A stretch of DNA of 18,256 nt from Bacteroidales bacterium (GTDB taxonomy: Bacteria; Bacteroidota; Bacteroidia; Bacteroidales; UBA932). Location of the stretch: contig JAFYZZ010000098.1 of assembly GCA_017548445.1 (NCBI GenBank), positions 1-18,256 of the forward strand. The letters are read 5' to 3'. Made by a program: the position numbers and the translations under genes. A model generated the notes under the pieces. The model did no database searches, had not been told where the DNA came from, and saw nothing but the letters and a program-made list of their open reading frames with translations. Within the stretch, counting starts at the first letter, position 1. Every line of letters begins with the position of its first letter. Shown in pieces: positions 5,951-13,060 of the stretch.

Positions 5951-8719
5951 TTAGAACAGCGTCGGTTCGTCGAAGAGGCCGCCGGGGAAGTCCGGGACAT
6001 CGTCGAGGTTGGCGGGGGATTCCGGCTCCACGGCTGGGATGACAGGCGGAGCGGCCGGAGCGGCAGGGCTTTCGTCATTCGCCGGGGTGACCGGTGATTC
6101 TTCGTCAGGAGATTCCGGGTCTTCGCCCGGAATGACGTCGGGTTCCGGCTCTTCCACAATCAGCGGTTCAATGAAGCGTACGCTCTTCACTTCGCCGCGC
6201 TCGGCGCACTTCTTGCCCTTGGCGGCGATGCCCTTCTTGCCGATCCACGCCTCGGCCTCCACGGCCTCCGGCTCCTTGTCGGACAGCTTCCAGACCACCT
6301 CGTAGCGCGGATGCGCGTCGCCGCTCAGGCCCACCAGATAGGACTTGGGCGCGTCGGAGATGAAGCTGAGCGGGGTGTTGTCGCTGAGCGGGAAGGAGAA
6401 GCGCTTGACGTAGAAGCTCTTCACGGCGCCGTCCCAGTAGAGGGCGGTGAAGGTCTTGTCGGGATCGTACTTCTCGATGAGCAGCACGTCGCCCTGGTAC
6501 TTGTTCACCAGGTCGAAGGAAGTGGTGTAGAAACTGCCGTTGCGGAAGACGGCCAGCACCTTGTCGCCCTCCTCGAACTGCCCGAGATACAGGCCGTGTC
6601 CGTCCTCGTTGAGCTTCTGGATGTCGGTGTCGTACCAGATGTCCTTGCCGGCGATGGTGCTCACGCCCTTGCTCTTGAGGGTGATGGTGCGGATGGCGTT
6701 CTTGCTCACCAGGTTGCCGCGTGCGGTCTTGCTCTTGATGCCGAGCGTGGAGAAGTCGTACTCGAAGCTCGTCTTCTTGAGCTTGGCCTTGGGGCGCAGC
6801 AGCACGCGCACTGTCTCGGCCTCGCCGTTGTGGTTGGCGGTGAACCAGACGATCTGCGAGCCGGGGGCGCCGGTGGTGATGTCGTATTCCTTGTCGCGGG
6901 TGACGGAAGTGACCGCGAAACGCTTGGCGTAATAGACGGAACCCTTGCCGTCGCGGTAGATGACGTTGTAGACCGTGCGGGTGTCGCCGCGGTTGAACAG
7001 GCCCACGTACAGCAGGTCCTTGCCGAAGAAGGCCTTGTCCTCCACCTTGGTGATGCGGTACTTGCCGTCCTTGCCGATGACGATGATCTCGGAGAGGTCG
7101 GAGCAGTCGCAGATGAATTCGCCGCCGTCGTCGCGCTTGAGCCCGATGCCCACGAACCCTTCCGCCAGGTTGGCCTGGAGCTTCGCGTTGTTGTTGATGA
7201 CCTTGGTGGCCGCGATGGTCTCGAAGCCCGTGAGTTCGGTACGGCGCGGGAAATCCTTGCCGTACTTCTTCTTGATGGACTTGAACCAGTTGATGGTATA
7301 GCGGTCGATGTGCTCGATGTCGTCGCGGACGAGCTTCATCTGGTCCTCCAGGGCGACGATCTTCTCGTCGATGGCCTTGGTGTCGAACTTGGAGATCTTG
7401 CGCACCGGCTTTTCCACGAGCTTCAGGATGTCGTCCAGCACGATCTCGCGGCGGAACAGGTCCTGGTACAGCTTCATCTGCGTGAAGATGTCCTGGATCT
7501 GGGTCTCCCAGTCCTTCTGGTCCTGCTCCAGGAGCTTGTAGATGCGGTTCTCGAAGAAGATGCGCTCCAGGGAACTGTAGTGCCAGTCGGCCTCCAGTTC
7601 GTCCAGTTTGATCTGCAGCTCCTGCAGGAGCAGGTCGCGGGTGTGGAAGGTGCCGTATTCCAGGATGTCGTTCACCGTCAGGAACTGCGGCTTGTTGTCC
7701 TTGATCACGCAGGCGTTGGGGGCGATGTTCACCTCGCAGTCGGTGAAGGCGTACAGGGCGTCGATGGTCTTGTCCGGGGAGACGTCGTTGGGCAGGTGGA
7801 TCAGGATGTCCACCTTGTCCGTGGTCATATCCTCGATCTTCTTGATCTTGATCTTGCCCTTGTCCTTGGCCTTGAGGATGGAGTCGATGAGGTCCTTGGT
7901 GTATTTGCCGTAGGGAATCTCGGTGATGGCGATGGTGCCCCGGTCGATCTTCTCGATGCGGGCGCGGACCTTCACCGAGCCGCCCCGGCGGCCCTTCAGG
8001 TACTTGCTGCAGTCGGCGAATCCGCCGGTGGGGAAGTCGGGGTAGATCTCGTAGGGCTTGCCCTCGAGGATGGCCACCGAGGCGTCCAGCAGTTCGTTGA
8101 AGTTATGCGGGAGGATCTTGGAGGCGAGGCCCACGCCGATGCCCTCCGTGCCCTGGGCGAGCAGCAGCGGGAAGCGGACCGGCAGTTCGGTGGGTTCCTG
8201 GTTGCGCCCGTCGTAGGAGTTCATCCAGTGCGTGACCTTCGGGTCGAACACCACCTCCTTGGCGAACTTGCTCAGCCGGGCCTCGATGTATCGCGGCGCG
8301 GCGTTGGAGTCGCCGGTGAGGATGTTGCCCCAGTTGCCCTGGCAGTCGATGGTGAGGCCTTTCTGGCCCAGCTGCACCAGGGCGCCGAGAATGGACTGGT
8401 CGCCGTGCGGATGGTACTGCATCGCCTGGCCGACGATGTTGGCCACCTTCGTGTACGCGCCGTCGTCCATCCGGTACATCGCGTGAAGGACGCGGCGCTG
8501 CACGGGCTTCAGGCCGTCCGCGATGTGCGGCACGGCGCGGTGCAGGATCACGTACGAGGCGTAGTCGAGATACCAGTCCTTGAACATCCCGGAAAGCTTG
8601 AACTTGCGCGCGTCGCTCTCCAGCAGTTTGTCATAGCGTCCCGAAGACTCGCCGTCTTCCTCGATGACCTTGTCCTCTTCCTCGATTTCTTCCGGAGTGG
8701 TGATGTTCTCTTCTTCCAT
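5951..8719 (-). CDS. parC: DNA topoisomerase IV subunit A (ParC)
   Basis: ParC is the DNA-cleaving subunit of the type IIA enzyme that decatenates replicated chromosomes. The 922-residue product has the winged-helix core with HPHGD (103-107), the catalytic tyrosine in APRYIEARL (Y144), the GNWGNILTGD region and the tower and coiled-coil sections to about residue 500. A beta-pinwheel-like C-terminal domain follows. No GyrA box (QRRGGKG type) is seen there, which favours ParC over GyrA. The first 28 residues are very acidic. Residues 855-922 form a Pro/Glu/Asp-rich tail built on a repeated palindrome. The positions equivalent to E. coli GyrA S83 and D87 read Q108 and G112. It lies 3 bases after era and is the last gene of the exbB operon, followed by a terminator. 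Confidence 0.93.
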   Translation of the reverse strand: MEEENITTPEEIEEEDKVIEEDGESSGRYDKLLESDARKFKLSGMFKDWYLDYASYVILHRAVPHIADGLKPVQRRVLHAMYRMDDGAYTKVANIVGQAMQYHPHGDQSILGALVQLGQKGLTIDCQGNWGNILTGDSNAAPRYIEARLSKFAKEVVFDPKVTHWMNSYDGRNQEPTELPVRFPLLLAQGTEGIGVGLASKILPHNFNELLDASVAILEGKPYEIYPDFPTGGFADCSKYLKGRRGGSVKVRARIEKIDRGTIAITEIPYGKYTKDLIDSILKAKDKGKIKIKKIEDMTTDKVDILIHLPNDVSPDKTIDALYAFTDCEVNIAPNACVIKDNKPQFLTVNDILEYGTFHTRDLLLQELQIKLDELEADWHYSSLERIFFENRIYKLLEQDQKDWETQIQDIFTQMKLYQDLFRREIVLDDILKLVEKPVRKISKFDTKAIDEKIVALEDQMKLVRDDIEHIDRYTINWFKSIKKKYGKDFPRRTELTGFETIAATKVINNNAKLQANLAEGFVGIGLKRDDGGEFICDCSDLSEIIVIGKDGKYRITKVEDKAFFGKDLLYVGLFNRGDTRTVYNVIYRDGKGSVYYAKRFAVTSVTRDKEYDITTGAPGSQIVWFTANHNGEAETVRVLLRPKAKLKKTSFEYDFSTLGIKSKTARGNLVSKNAIRTITLKSKGVSTIAGKDIWYDTDIQKLNEDGHGLYLGQFEEGDKVLAVFRNGSFYTTSFDLVNKYQGDVLLIEKYDPDKTFTALYWDGAVKSFYVKRFSFPLSDNTPLSFISDAPKSYLVGLSGDAHPRYEVVWKLSDKEPEAVEAEAWIGKKGIAAKGKKCAERGEVKSVRFIEPLIVEEPEPDVIPGEDPESPDEESPVTPANDESPAAPAAPPVIPAVEPESPANLDDVPDFPGGLFDEPTLF
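6019..6040. repeat. Palindromic element copy 2 inside parC
   Basis: On the plus strand ATTCCGGC and GCTGGGAT flank six bases and pair over 8 positions, two of them G-T. GAC follows, as in the copy at 6112-6133. It is translated on the minus strand as IPAVEPES, in the same frame as the other copy. The form resembles dispersed ATTCC-type extragenic palindromes known from many bacteria. Confidence 0.6.
6112..6133. repeat. Palindromic element copy 1 inside parC
   Basis: ATTCCGGG and CCCGGAAT form a perfect 8-base inverted repeat around six bases, followed by GAC. The minus strand reads IPGEDPES in the parC frame. It lies 93 bases (31 codons) from the second copy. A degenerate half copy, translated TPANDES, lies between them. 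Confidence 0.7.
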
Positions 8720-8722
8720 AAA

Positions 8723-9604
8723 CTAATCTTCGTATCCGAATTTGCGCAGTTCGCGCCTGCTTTCCCGCCAGTCGGGGTCGACTTTCACATAGATCTGCAG
8801 GAAGACCTTCTTCTGGAAGAAGTCCTCCATATCGATGCGAGCCTGGGTGCCCACCTTCTTGAGCGCGGCGCCCTGCCGGCCGATCACGATGCCCTTCTGC
8901 GACTCGCGCATCACGTAGATGACCGCACCGATGTCATAACGCTCCGCGCCTTCCTTGAAGGATTCGATGCCCACTTCGCAGCAGTAAGGGATTTCCTCCT
9001 TGTAGTTCAGCAGGATCTTCTCCCGGATGATCTCCGAGGCGAAGAAGCGGAGGTTCCTGTCCGTGAAAGCGTCCTTGTCGAACCAGGGCGGGCACTCGGG
9101 CAGCCGCGCCAGCACGGCGTCCAGGATGCTCTCCAGGTTGAACCGCTCCTGGGCCGAGGCCGGGATGACCTCCGCGGCGGGCAGCTTCTCCTTCCACCAG
9201 CCCAGCAGCTCCGTCACGCGGGCCTGGTCGCTGATGTCGATCTTGTTCACGACCACGATCACGGGACAGGCCGCGCGGGAAAGCTTTTCGATGTACTCGC
9301 CGTTCTTGTCGGGGGTTTCCACCGTGTCCGTCACGTACAGGATGACGTCGGCGTCGCCGATGGCGCCGTCCACGAAGTTCATCATATTCTGCTGCAGGCG
9401 GTAACTGGGCTTGAGGATGCCCGGCGTGTCGGAATAGACGATCTGCCAGTCATCCCCGTTCACGATGCCCATAATCCGGTGGCGCGTGGTCTGCGCCTTC
9501 GCGGTCACGATGGAGAGCTTTTCGCCCACCAGCGCGTTCATCAGCGTGGACTTCCCGACGTTCGGGTTGCCGATGATGCAAACGAATCCCGAGCGGTGCG
9601 CCAT
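8723..9604 (-). CDS. era: GTPase Era
   Basis: Era is an essential GTPase that binds the 3' end of 16S rRNA and helps 30S subunit assembly. The 293-residue protein shows G1 GNPNVGKST (12-20), G3 DTPG (59-62), G4 NKID (120-123) and G5 SA (150-151). A C-terminal KH RNA-binding domain carries the GIVIGRQGAALKKVG loop (238-252). The length matches the family (about 300). The frame is open upstream, but the ATG at 9604 is right: it gives the standard Era N-terminus and overlaps the stop of the preceding gene by one base (TAATG), a typical coupling arrangement. Its neighbour is another ribosome-maturation enzyme, the RluB-like pseudouridine synthase. parC follows after 3 bases. Confidence 0.97.
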   Translation of the reverse strand: MAHRSGFVCIIGNPNVGKSTLMNALVGEKLSIVTAKAQTTRHRIMGIVNGDDWQIVYSDTPGILKPSYRLQQNMMNFVDGAIGDADVILYVTDTVETPDKNGEYIEKLSRAACPVIVVVNKIDISDQARVTELLGWWKEKLPAAEVIPASAQERFNLESILDAVLARLPECPPWFDKDAFTDRNLRFFASEIIREKILLNYKEEIPYCCEVGIESFKEGAERYDIGAVIYVMRESQKGIVIGRQGAALKKVGTQARIDMEDFFQKKVFLQIYVKVDPDWRESRRELRKFGYED

Positions 9605-10953
9605 TATACGTAAGCCCCCATCTTCAGGATGTTCGCCTCGCCCTCGGTGAGGTAGCGCCACTCGCCTTTCTTGAGACCCTTCTTGGTAAGTCCTGCGAAG
9701 TACACGCGGTCGAGCGCCTTGACGTTGTAGCCGAGGGTCTCGAAGATGCGGCGCACCACGCGGTTCTTGCCGGAGTGGATCTCGATGCCGAGCTTGCGCT
9801 TGTCGTTCTGGTCGATGTATTCCAGTTCGTCGGCCTTGACCTCGCCGTCGGTGAGGACGACGCCGGAGAGGATCTTCTCGTAGTCCTCCTGCGAGAGGGG
9901 ACGGTCGAGCGCGACCTGGTAGATCTTCTTCTTGTCGTAGGAGGGGTGCGTGAGCCGCTCGGCGATCTCGCCGTCGTTGGTGAGCATCAGCACGCCGGTG
10001 GTGTTCTTGTCCAGCCTGCCCACGGGATAGACGCGGGTGGGGCAGTTCTTCACAAGGTCGAGGACGGTCTTCTCCGCGTGCGGGTCGCTGGCGGTGGTCA
10101 CGTAGCCCTTGGGCTTGTTCATCACCAGGTAGACCTTTTCCTCGCCCTTGAGGCGCTCGCCGTTGAAGCGGATGTCGTCGGTGAAGATGTTCACCTTGGT
10201 GCCGAGTTCGGTCACGACCTCGCCGTTCACGGTCACCACGCCGGCCTGGATGAGGGTGTCGGCTTCGCGGCGGGAACATACGCCGGAGTTGGCGATGAAC
10301 TTGTTGAGGCGGACGACGTCCTGGATGGGAGCGGAGTACGGGACTTCCGCCTCGCCGCCGTTCACGACGGGACGCCGGCTGATCATCCGGTTGATGCCCT
10401 CGGAGGATTCCTTGGTGAAGGCGGACTTGCTATGCGCAGGTTTCTTGCCGCCCTTGGGCTTGCCGGGGCCTTTCGGTCCGCGCGGGCCACTGCCGTATCC
10501 GCGGCTTTCGCCGTAGGGGCGCCCTTCCCCGTAAGAACGGCCCTCTCCGTAGGGACGGCCTTCGCCATACTGGCGGGGACGGCGCTCGTCGCCGCGGGAT
10601 CCGTCATAGAACTTCTGGTTGCCTGTGCTGCGCTGCTGCCCGCCATAGGGGCTGCGGTGCTCGCCGTATCCGCGGTTTTCGCCGTACGGGCGGGGTTTGC
10701 GGTCTCCGTCGCGGGGCCCGTCGTAAGGACGGCGGGGGCCCGTGCCGCGCTGCTGCCCGCCGTAGGGGCTGCGCTGCTCGCCGTACCCGCGGTTCTCGCC
10801 GTAGGGGCGGTGCGGGGTGAAATTGTCGTTTCTGTGTTCGCCGGATTCGCTCCTGTGCGCTCCGGGCGTGTACTCCACCTTTTCGGAATGGGGGTGGGTT
10901 CCCGCGTTTTTCCTTGGTCTAAGTTTGCGACCTTCTTTGGTAAACTGGTCCAT
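9604..10953 (-). CDS. rluB: RluB/RsuA-family rRNA pseudouridine synthase
   Basis: This enzyme isomerises a uridine in ribosomal RNA; RluB of E. coli acts on 23S U2605. The 449-residue protein has an S4 RNA-binding domain (about 214-260, VRLNKFIANSGVCSRREAD) and a catalytic domain with VGRLDKNTTGVLMLTNDG, D315 being the family's catalytic aspartate. Before them lies a roughly 200-residue basic, Gly/Arg/Tyr-rich low-complexity region absent from the E. coli enzyme. It holds two 39-residue repeats (49-87, 88-126) and five hexapeptides of the R-x-Y-G-E-G type (127-156), then a Lys/Gly/Pro stretch. RGG-like regions of this kind usually bind RNA. It starts 2 bases after the tonB stop with an A-rich upstream (TAAAAATG) and overlaps era by one base. 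The RluB assignment over a sister paralogue is likely but not proven. Confidence 0.85.
   Translation of the reverse strand: MDQFTKEGRKLRPRKNAGTHPHSEKVEYTPGAHRSESGEHRNDNFTPHRPYGENRGYGEQRSPYGGQQRGTGPRRPYDGPRDGDRKPRPYGENRGYGEHRSPYGGQQRSTGNQKFYDGSRGDERRPRQYGEGRPYGEGRSYGEGRPYGESRGYGSGPRGPKGPGKPKGGKKPAHSKSAFTKESSEGINRMISRRPVVNGGEAEVPYSAPIQDVVRLNKFIANSGVCSRREADTLIQAGVVTVNGEVVTELGTKVNIFTDDIRFNGERLKGEEKVYLVMNKPKGYVTTASDPHAEKTVLDLVKNCPTRVYPVGRLDKNTTGVLMLTNDGEIAERLTHPSYDKKKIYQVALDRPLSQEDYEKILSGVVLTDGEVKADELEYIDQNDKRKLGIEIHSGKNRVVRRIFETLGYNVKALDRVYFAGLTKKGLKKGEWRYLTEGEANILKMGAYV
10486..10575 (-). repeat. Five hexapeptide repeats in rluB
   Basis: Five successive 18-base units encode RQYGEG, RPYGEG, RSYGEG, RPYGES and RGYGSG (residues 127-156). 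They adjoin the larger 39-residue repeats and share the R-P-Y-G-E core with them, so both probably grew from the same unit by slippage. Confidence 0.85.
10576..10809 (-). repeat. Two 117-base tandem repeats in rluB
   Basis: The units at 10693-10809 and 10576-10692 encode residues 49-87 and 88-126. Each begins RPYGENRGYGE and continues with RSPYGGQQR. The first two thirds are almost identical in protein sequence; the last third has diverged. The period is exactly 39 codons, so copy-number changes would keep the frame. Confidence 0.85.
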
Positions 10954-10955
10954 TT

Positions 10956-11738
10956 TTACTTGAGATTAAAATAATAAGTAATTGTACCCTGCTGCATAGC
11001 GGGCGCATCCGCATTCATATTGAAATGCGTTTCCATCGCGGCTTTGCGCGCCGCCGCCCAGAGGGTCTTGTCCAATACGGTGGTACCGTCGCCTCCCGGC
11101 ACGGCTCTCACTACGTTTCCGTAGTTGTCCACCGAAATATCCACTACTACTATACCGCTTTCCTGCACGTTGTAGACGGGCCGCGGGAGGTTGCCCACGG
11201 TGTTGCGTCCCTGGACGTGCGCGTTCGGCTTGCCGTCGGTGCGGCCGTTGTCGGTATTGCCCTTGGCCTGCCCGGCCTTGAAACCCTCGGACCCGTCCGT
11301 GGCATTGTGGGGCGCGGTGAGGGTCGTGTCCTTTTTGGCCATTCCCGGGAACGCGGCGCGCGGGTCCAGCACGGGTTCGTCTTTCGGCTCCGGGGTCGGA
11401 ACCTCGACGTCTCCCACCGGATCCGGCTTCGTCTCGGGCGTCAGGTTCTCCCGTTCGCCCTCGAAGGGGGACTCGCTCCGCTGGGCCAACTCGACGGGCC
11501 TTTCCAGGTCGATTTCTTCAGCAAGCGGTTCCTGCCCCATCAGTTCCTGCACGACCGGCTCTTCCGTTTCGGTGAAGTCAATCAGCATCGCCTGCTCCTG
11601 GGGCGGGGGATAGATGTACTTGAGACCGGTAAACGAGACGAGCACGAGGGCGCACACGTGGATGACCGCCGTCATCAAGATGCCGGTGATCCGGGCGTTG
11701 CGCTCACGTTTCTGCCTGATTATCTGGCCGTTCTGCAT
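10956..11738 (-). CDS. tonB: TonB-like energy transducer
   Basis: The 260-residue protein fits TonB, which passes proton-motive energy from ExbB-ExbD across the periplasm to outer-membrane receptors. A basic N-terminus precedes one membrane span (about 17-37). A Pro/Glu-rich periplasmic linker (about 41-135) includes runs such as PETKPDPVGDVEVPTPEPKD. A Gly/Asn-rich stretch follows (143-180). The C-terminal domain from about 186 (RPVYNVQESGIVVVDISVDN) has the beta-strand pattern of TonB C-termini and ends in TITYYFNLK. The domain is divergent from E. coli TonB, and TolA is a possible alternative given that ExbB/TolQ and ExbD/TolR are hard to separate; no tolB or pal is present. It begins 6 bases after exbD and ends 2 bases before the rluB-like gene. 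Confidence 0.8.
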   Translation of the reverse strand: MQNGQIIRQKRERNARITGILMTAVIHVCALVLVSFTGLKYIYPPPQEQAMLIDFTETEEPVVQELMGQEPLAEEIDLERPVELAQRSESPFEGERENLTPETKPDPVGDVEVPTPEPKDEPVLDPRAAFPGMAKKDTTLTAPHNATDGSEGFKAGQAKGNTDNGRTDGKPNAHVQGRNTVGNLPRPVYNVQESGIVVVDISVDNYGNVVRAVPGGDGTTVLDKTLWAAARKAAMETHFNMNADAPAMQQGTITYYFNLK

Positions 11739-11744
11739 AAAAAA

Positions 11745-12155
11745 CTACTCTGGCTGCGTGGCCAGGATGACTTTGTAATGATTCCGTTTGGCAATGTTCA
11801 TCACCTGGACGATCTCGCCGATGGGCACGCTCTCGTCGGAGAAGATCGAGAAGGTGGGATCCTCCTCGGACTGCAGCAGGCCCACCAGTTCGTCCTCCAC
11901 CTCGGAGAAGGCCACGGGATCCTGTGCGCCGTTGATGTGATAGGTGTAGCGGTCCTCGCCCCAGTCCTTGATGGAGACGCTCACCGTGGCCTTGGCGCCC
12001 ACCTGGCCCGTGCTCTTCGGGAGCAGGAGTTTCAGGGCGTTGGGGTTGACCAGGGTGGAGGTCACCAGGAAGAAGATGAGCAGGAGGAACACGATGTCCG
12101 TCATCGAGGACATCGAGATGTTCGGATCCGCCTTGGTGATACGCTTGAGGGCCAT
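11745..12155 (-). CDS. exbD: ExbD/TolR-family biopolymer transport protein
   Basis: ExbD is the inner-membrane partner of ExbB in the proton-driven motor that powers TonB. The 136-residue product has a short cytoplasmic N-terminus, one membrane helix (about 17-33) and a periplasmic domain. The helix holds the family's proton-carrying aspartate, D20 in SMTDIVFLLLIFFLV, equivalent to D25 of E. coli ExbD. The length is typical (about 140). It lies 2 bases downstream of exbB and 6 bases upstream of the tonB-like gene, the standard order of the module. TolR is the alternative name; the adjoining TonB-like protein favours ExbD. Confidence 0.88.
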   Translation of the reverse strand: MALKRITKADPNISMSSMTDIVFLLLIFFLVTSTLVNPNALKLLLPKSTGQVGAKATVSVSIKDWGEDRYTYHINGAQDPVAFSEVEDELVGLLQSEEDPTFSIFSDESVPIGEIVQVMNIAKRNHYKVILATQPE

Positions 12156-12157
12156 CG

Positions 12158-12853
12158 CTATTCGTCTTTAACCGCTGCGGCGGGCTCGCTGAGCATATCC
12201 ATAAACTTGATCGTGGCGTTCTCCATGCTGTACACCAGCGAGGAGATGCGCGCCGTGAGGAAGTTGTATCCGAAGTAGGCGAGGATACCCACGATCAGAC
12301 CGCCGACCGTGGTGATCATCGCCGTGTAGATGCCGCTGGAGAGCAGCGTGATGTCGATGTTGTTGCCGGCGTTGGACATATTGAAGAACGCCTGCACCAT
12401 ACCGATGACCGTGCCGAGGAAGCCGATCATCGGCGCGCCGCCGGCGATGGTGGCGAGGTAGGGAAGCCCCTTCTCCAGCCGGCCCACCTCCACGTTGCCC
12501 ACGTTCTCGATGGCGGCCTGCACGTCCGTGGCGGGCTTGCCGATGCGGGCGATGCCGGCCTCGACCATCCGGGCCACGGGGGCGTCGTACTTGGAGCAGA
12601 GCGTGCGGGCGGACTTGATCTTGCCGTCGTGGATGTAGTCGCGGATGTCGTTGAGGAAATCCTTGTCGATCTTGCCGGCCTGGCGGATGATCCACCACTT
12701 CTTGCCGAAGATGTAGATGGCGACGAGGGACAGGGCGAGCAGGACCCACATCAGCGGACCGCCCTTGGCGGCCATTTCGATGAGCGAATAGGACATCTCC
12801 TGCTGCACGGGGACAGCCTGGGCGATATCGGTCTGGAGGAGTGTGAACAACAT
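12158..12853 (-). CDS. exbB: ExbB/TolQ/MotA-family proton channel protein
   Basis: ExbB forms the pentameric inner-membrane ring around ExbD. The 231-residue protein has the three-helix plan: a first span at about 33-50, a cytoplasmic region (about 51-128), and two further spans at about 131-156 and 175-196. The conserved segment GGAPMIGFLGTVIGMVQAF (138-156) and the polar TM3 entry AMITTVGGLIVG (178-189) are characteristic of MotA/TolQ/ExbB channels. It is the first gene of the exbB-exbD-tonB-rluB-era-parC run. A -7 box lies 59 bases upstream of the ATG, and a terminator-like hairpin separates it from the Bat operon. Confidence 0.92.
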   Translation of the reverse strand: MLFTLLQTDIAQAVPVQQEMSYSLIEMAAKGGPLMWVLLALSLVAIYIFGKKWWIIRQAGKIDKDFLNDIRDYIHDGKIKSARTLCSKYDAPVARMVEAGIARIGKPATDVQAAIENVGNVEVGRLEKGLPYLATIAGGAPMIGFLGTVIGMVQAFFNMSNAGNNIDITLLSSGIYTAMITTVGGLIVGILAYFGYNFLTARISSLVYSMENATIKFMDMLSEPAAAVKDE

Positions 12854-12881
12854 ATTCTGAACGGTTTTAACTCGATTTGTG

Positions 12882-12905
12882 CTAAAAAACTGCCCAATAA
12901 GGCAT
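12882..12905 (-). other. Possible 7-codon leader ORF before exbB
   Basis: Seven bases after the -7 box an ATG opens a seven-codon frame, MPYWAVF, closed by TAG, 28 bases before the exbB start. The box-to-ATG distance is the same as for lysS and nearly that of recJ. A frame this short could arise by chance, so translation is only a possibility. Confidence 0.25.
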
Positions 12906-12912
12906 AATCACA

Positions 12913-12920
12913 CAAAGATA
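12913..12920 (-). promoter_or_regulatory. Bacteroidota -7 promoter box for exbB operon
   Basis: The minus strand reads TATCTTTG, a full TAnnTTTG match and identical to the recJ box; the next six bases (TGTGAT versus TATGAT) also agree but for one. It lies in AT-rich sequence between the Bat terminator hairpin and exbB. No convincing -33 TTTG is seen at the usual 19-21-base spacing. Confidence 0.6.
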
Positions 12921-12954
12921 CTGATTATTTGTGATTTTCCGCCTGTTTTCAAGG

Positions 12955-13055
12955 AAAAAAATGCTGCGATCGGAGTCTTCCAGACGGGCGGCCGGAAATT
13001 ATTTTTCGGACAGGTTTGCCGAAAAACCAATTTCCGCTCCGCCTTCCGATCGCAG
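12955..13055 (-). terminator. Long nested hairpin and T-run ending the Bat operon
   Basis: The hairpin spans 12964-13055 and starts 5 bases after the batD-E stop. Its stems are: outer 11 base pairs (12964-12974 with 13045-13055), a 5-pair GGCGG/CCGCC stem (12987-12991 with 13039-13043), a middle 8-pair stem (12993-13000 with 13029-13036) and an inner 8-pair stem (13002-13009 with 13019-13026) around a 9-base loop. On the minus strand the structure is followed by CA and seven T (12961-12955). This fits an intrinsic terminator, though 92 bases is unusually long and an attenuator or palindromic repeat element is possible. Confidence 0.75.
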
Positions 13056-13060
13056 GGGTA

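Noticed and set aside
6311..9613. 1100-codon plus-strand open frame opposite parC and era
   Set aside because: It is antisense to two well-identified genes. Its product is a Val/Leu/Asp/His-rich string without domains, as expected from the complement of GC-rich codons.
9605..10279. N-terminal extension of Era
   Set aside because: This part is an alternative frame of the rluB-like gene and is Arg/His/Gly-rich without motifs. Era begins at the TAATG overlap at 9604.
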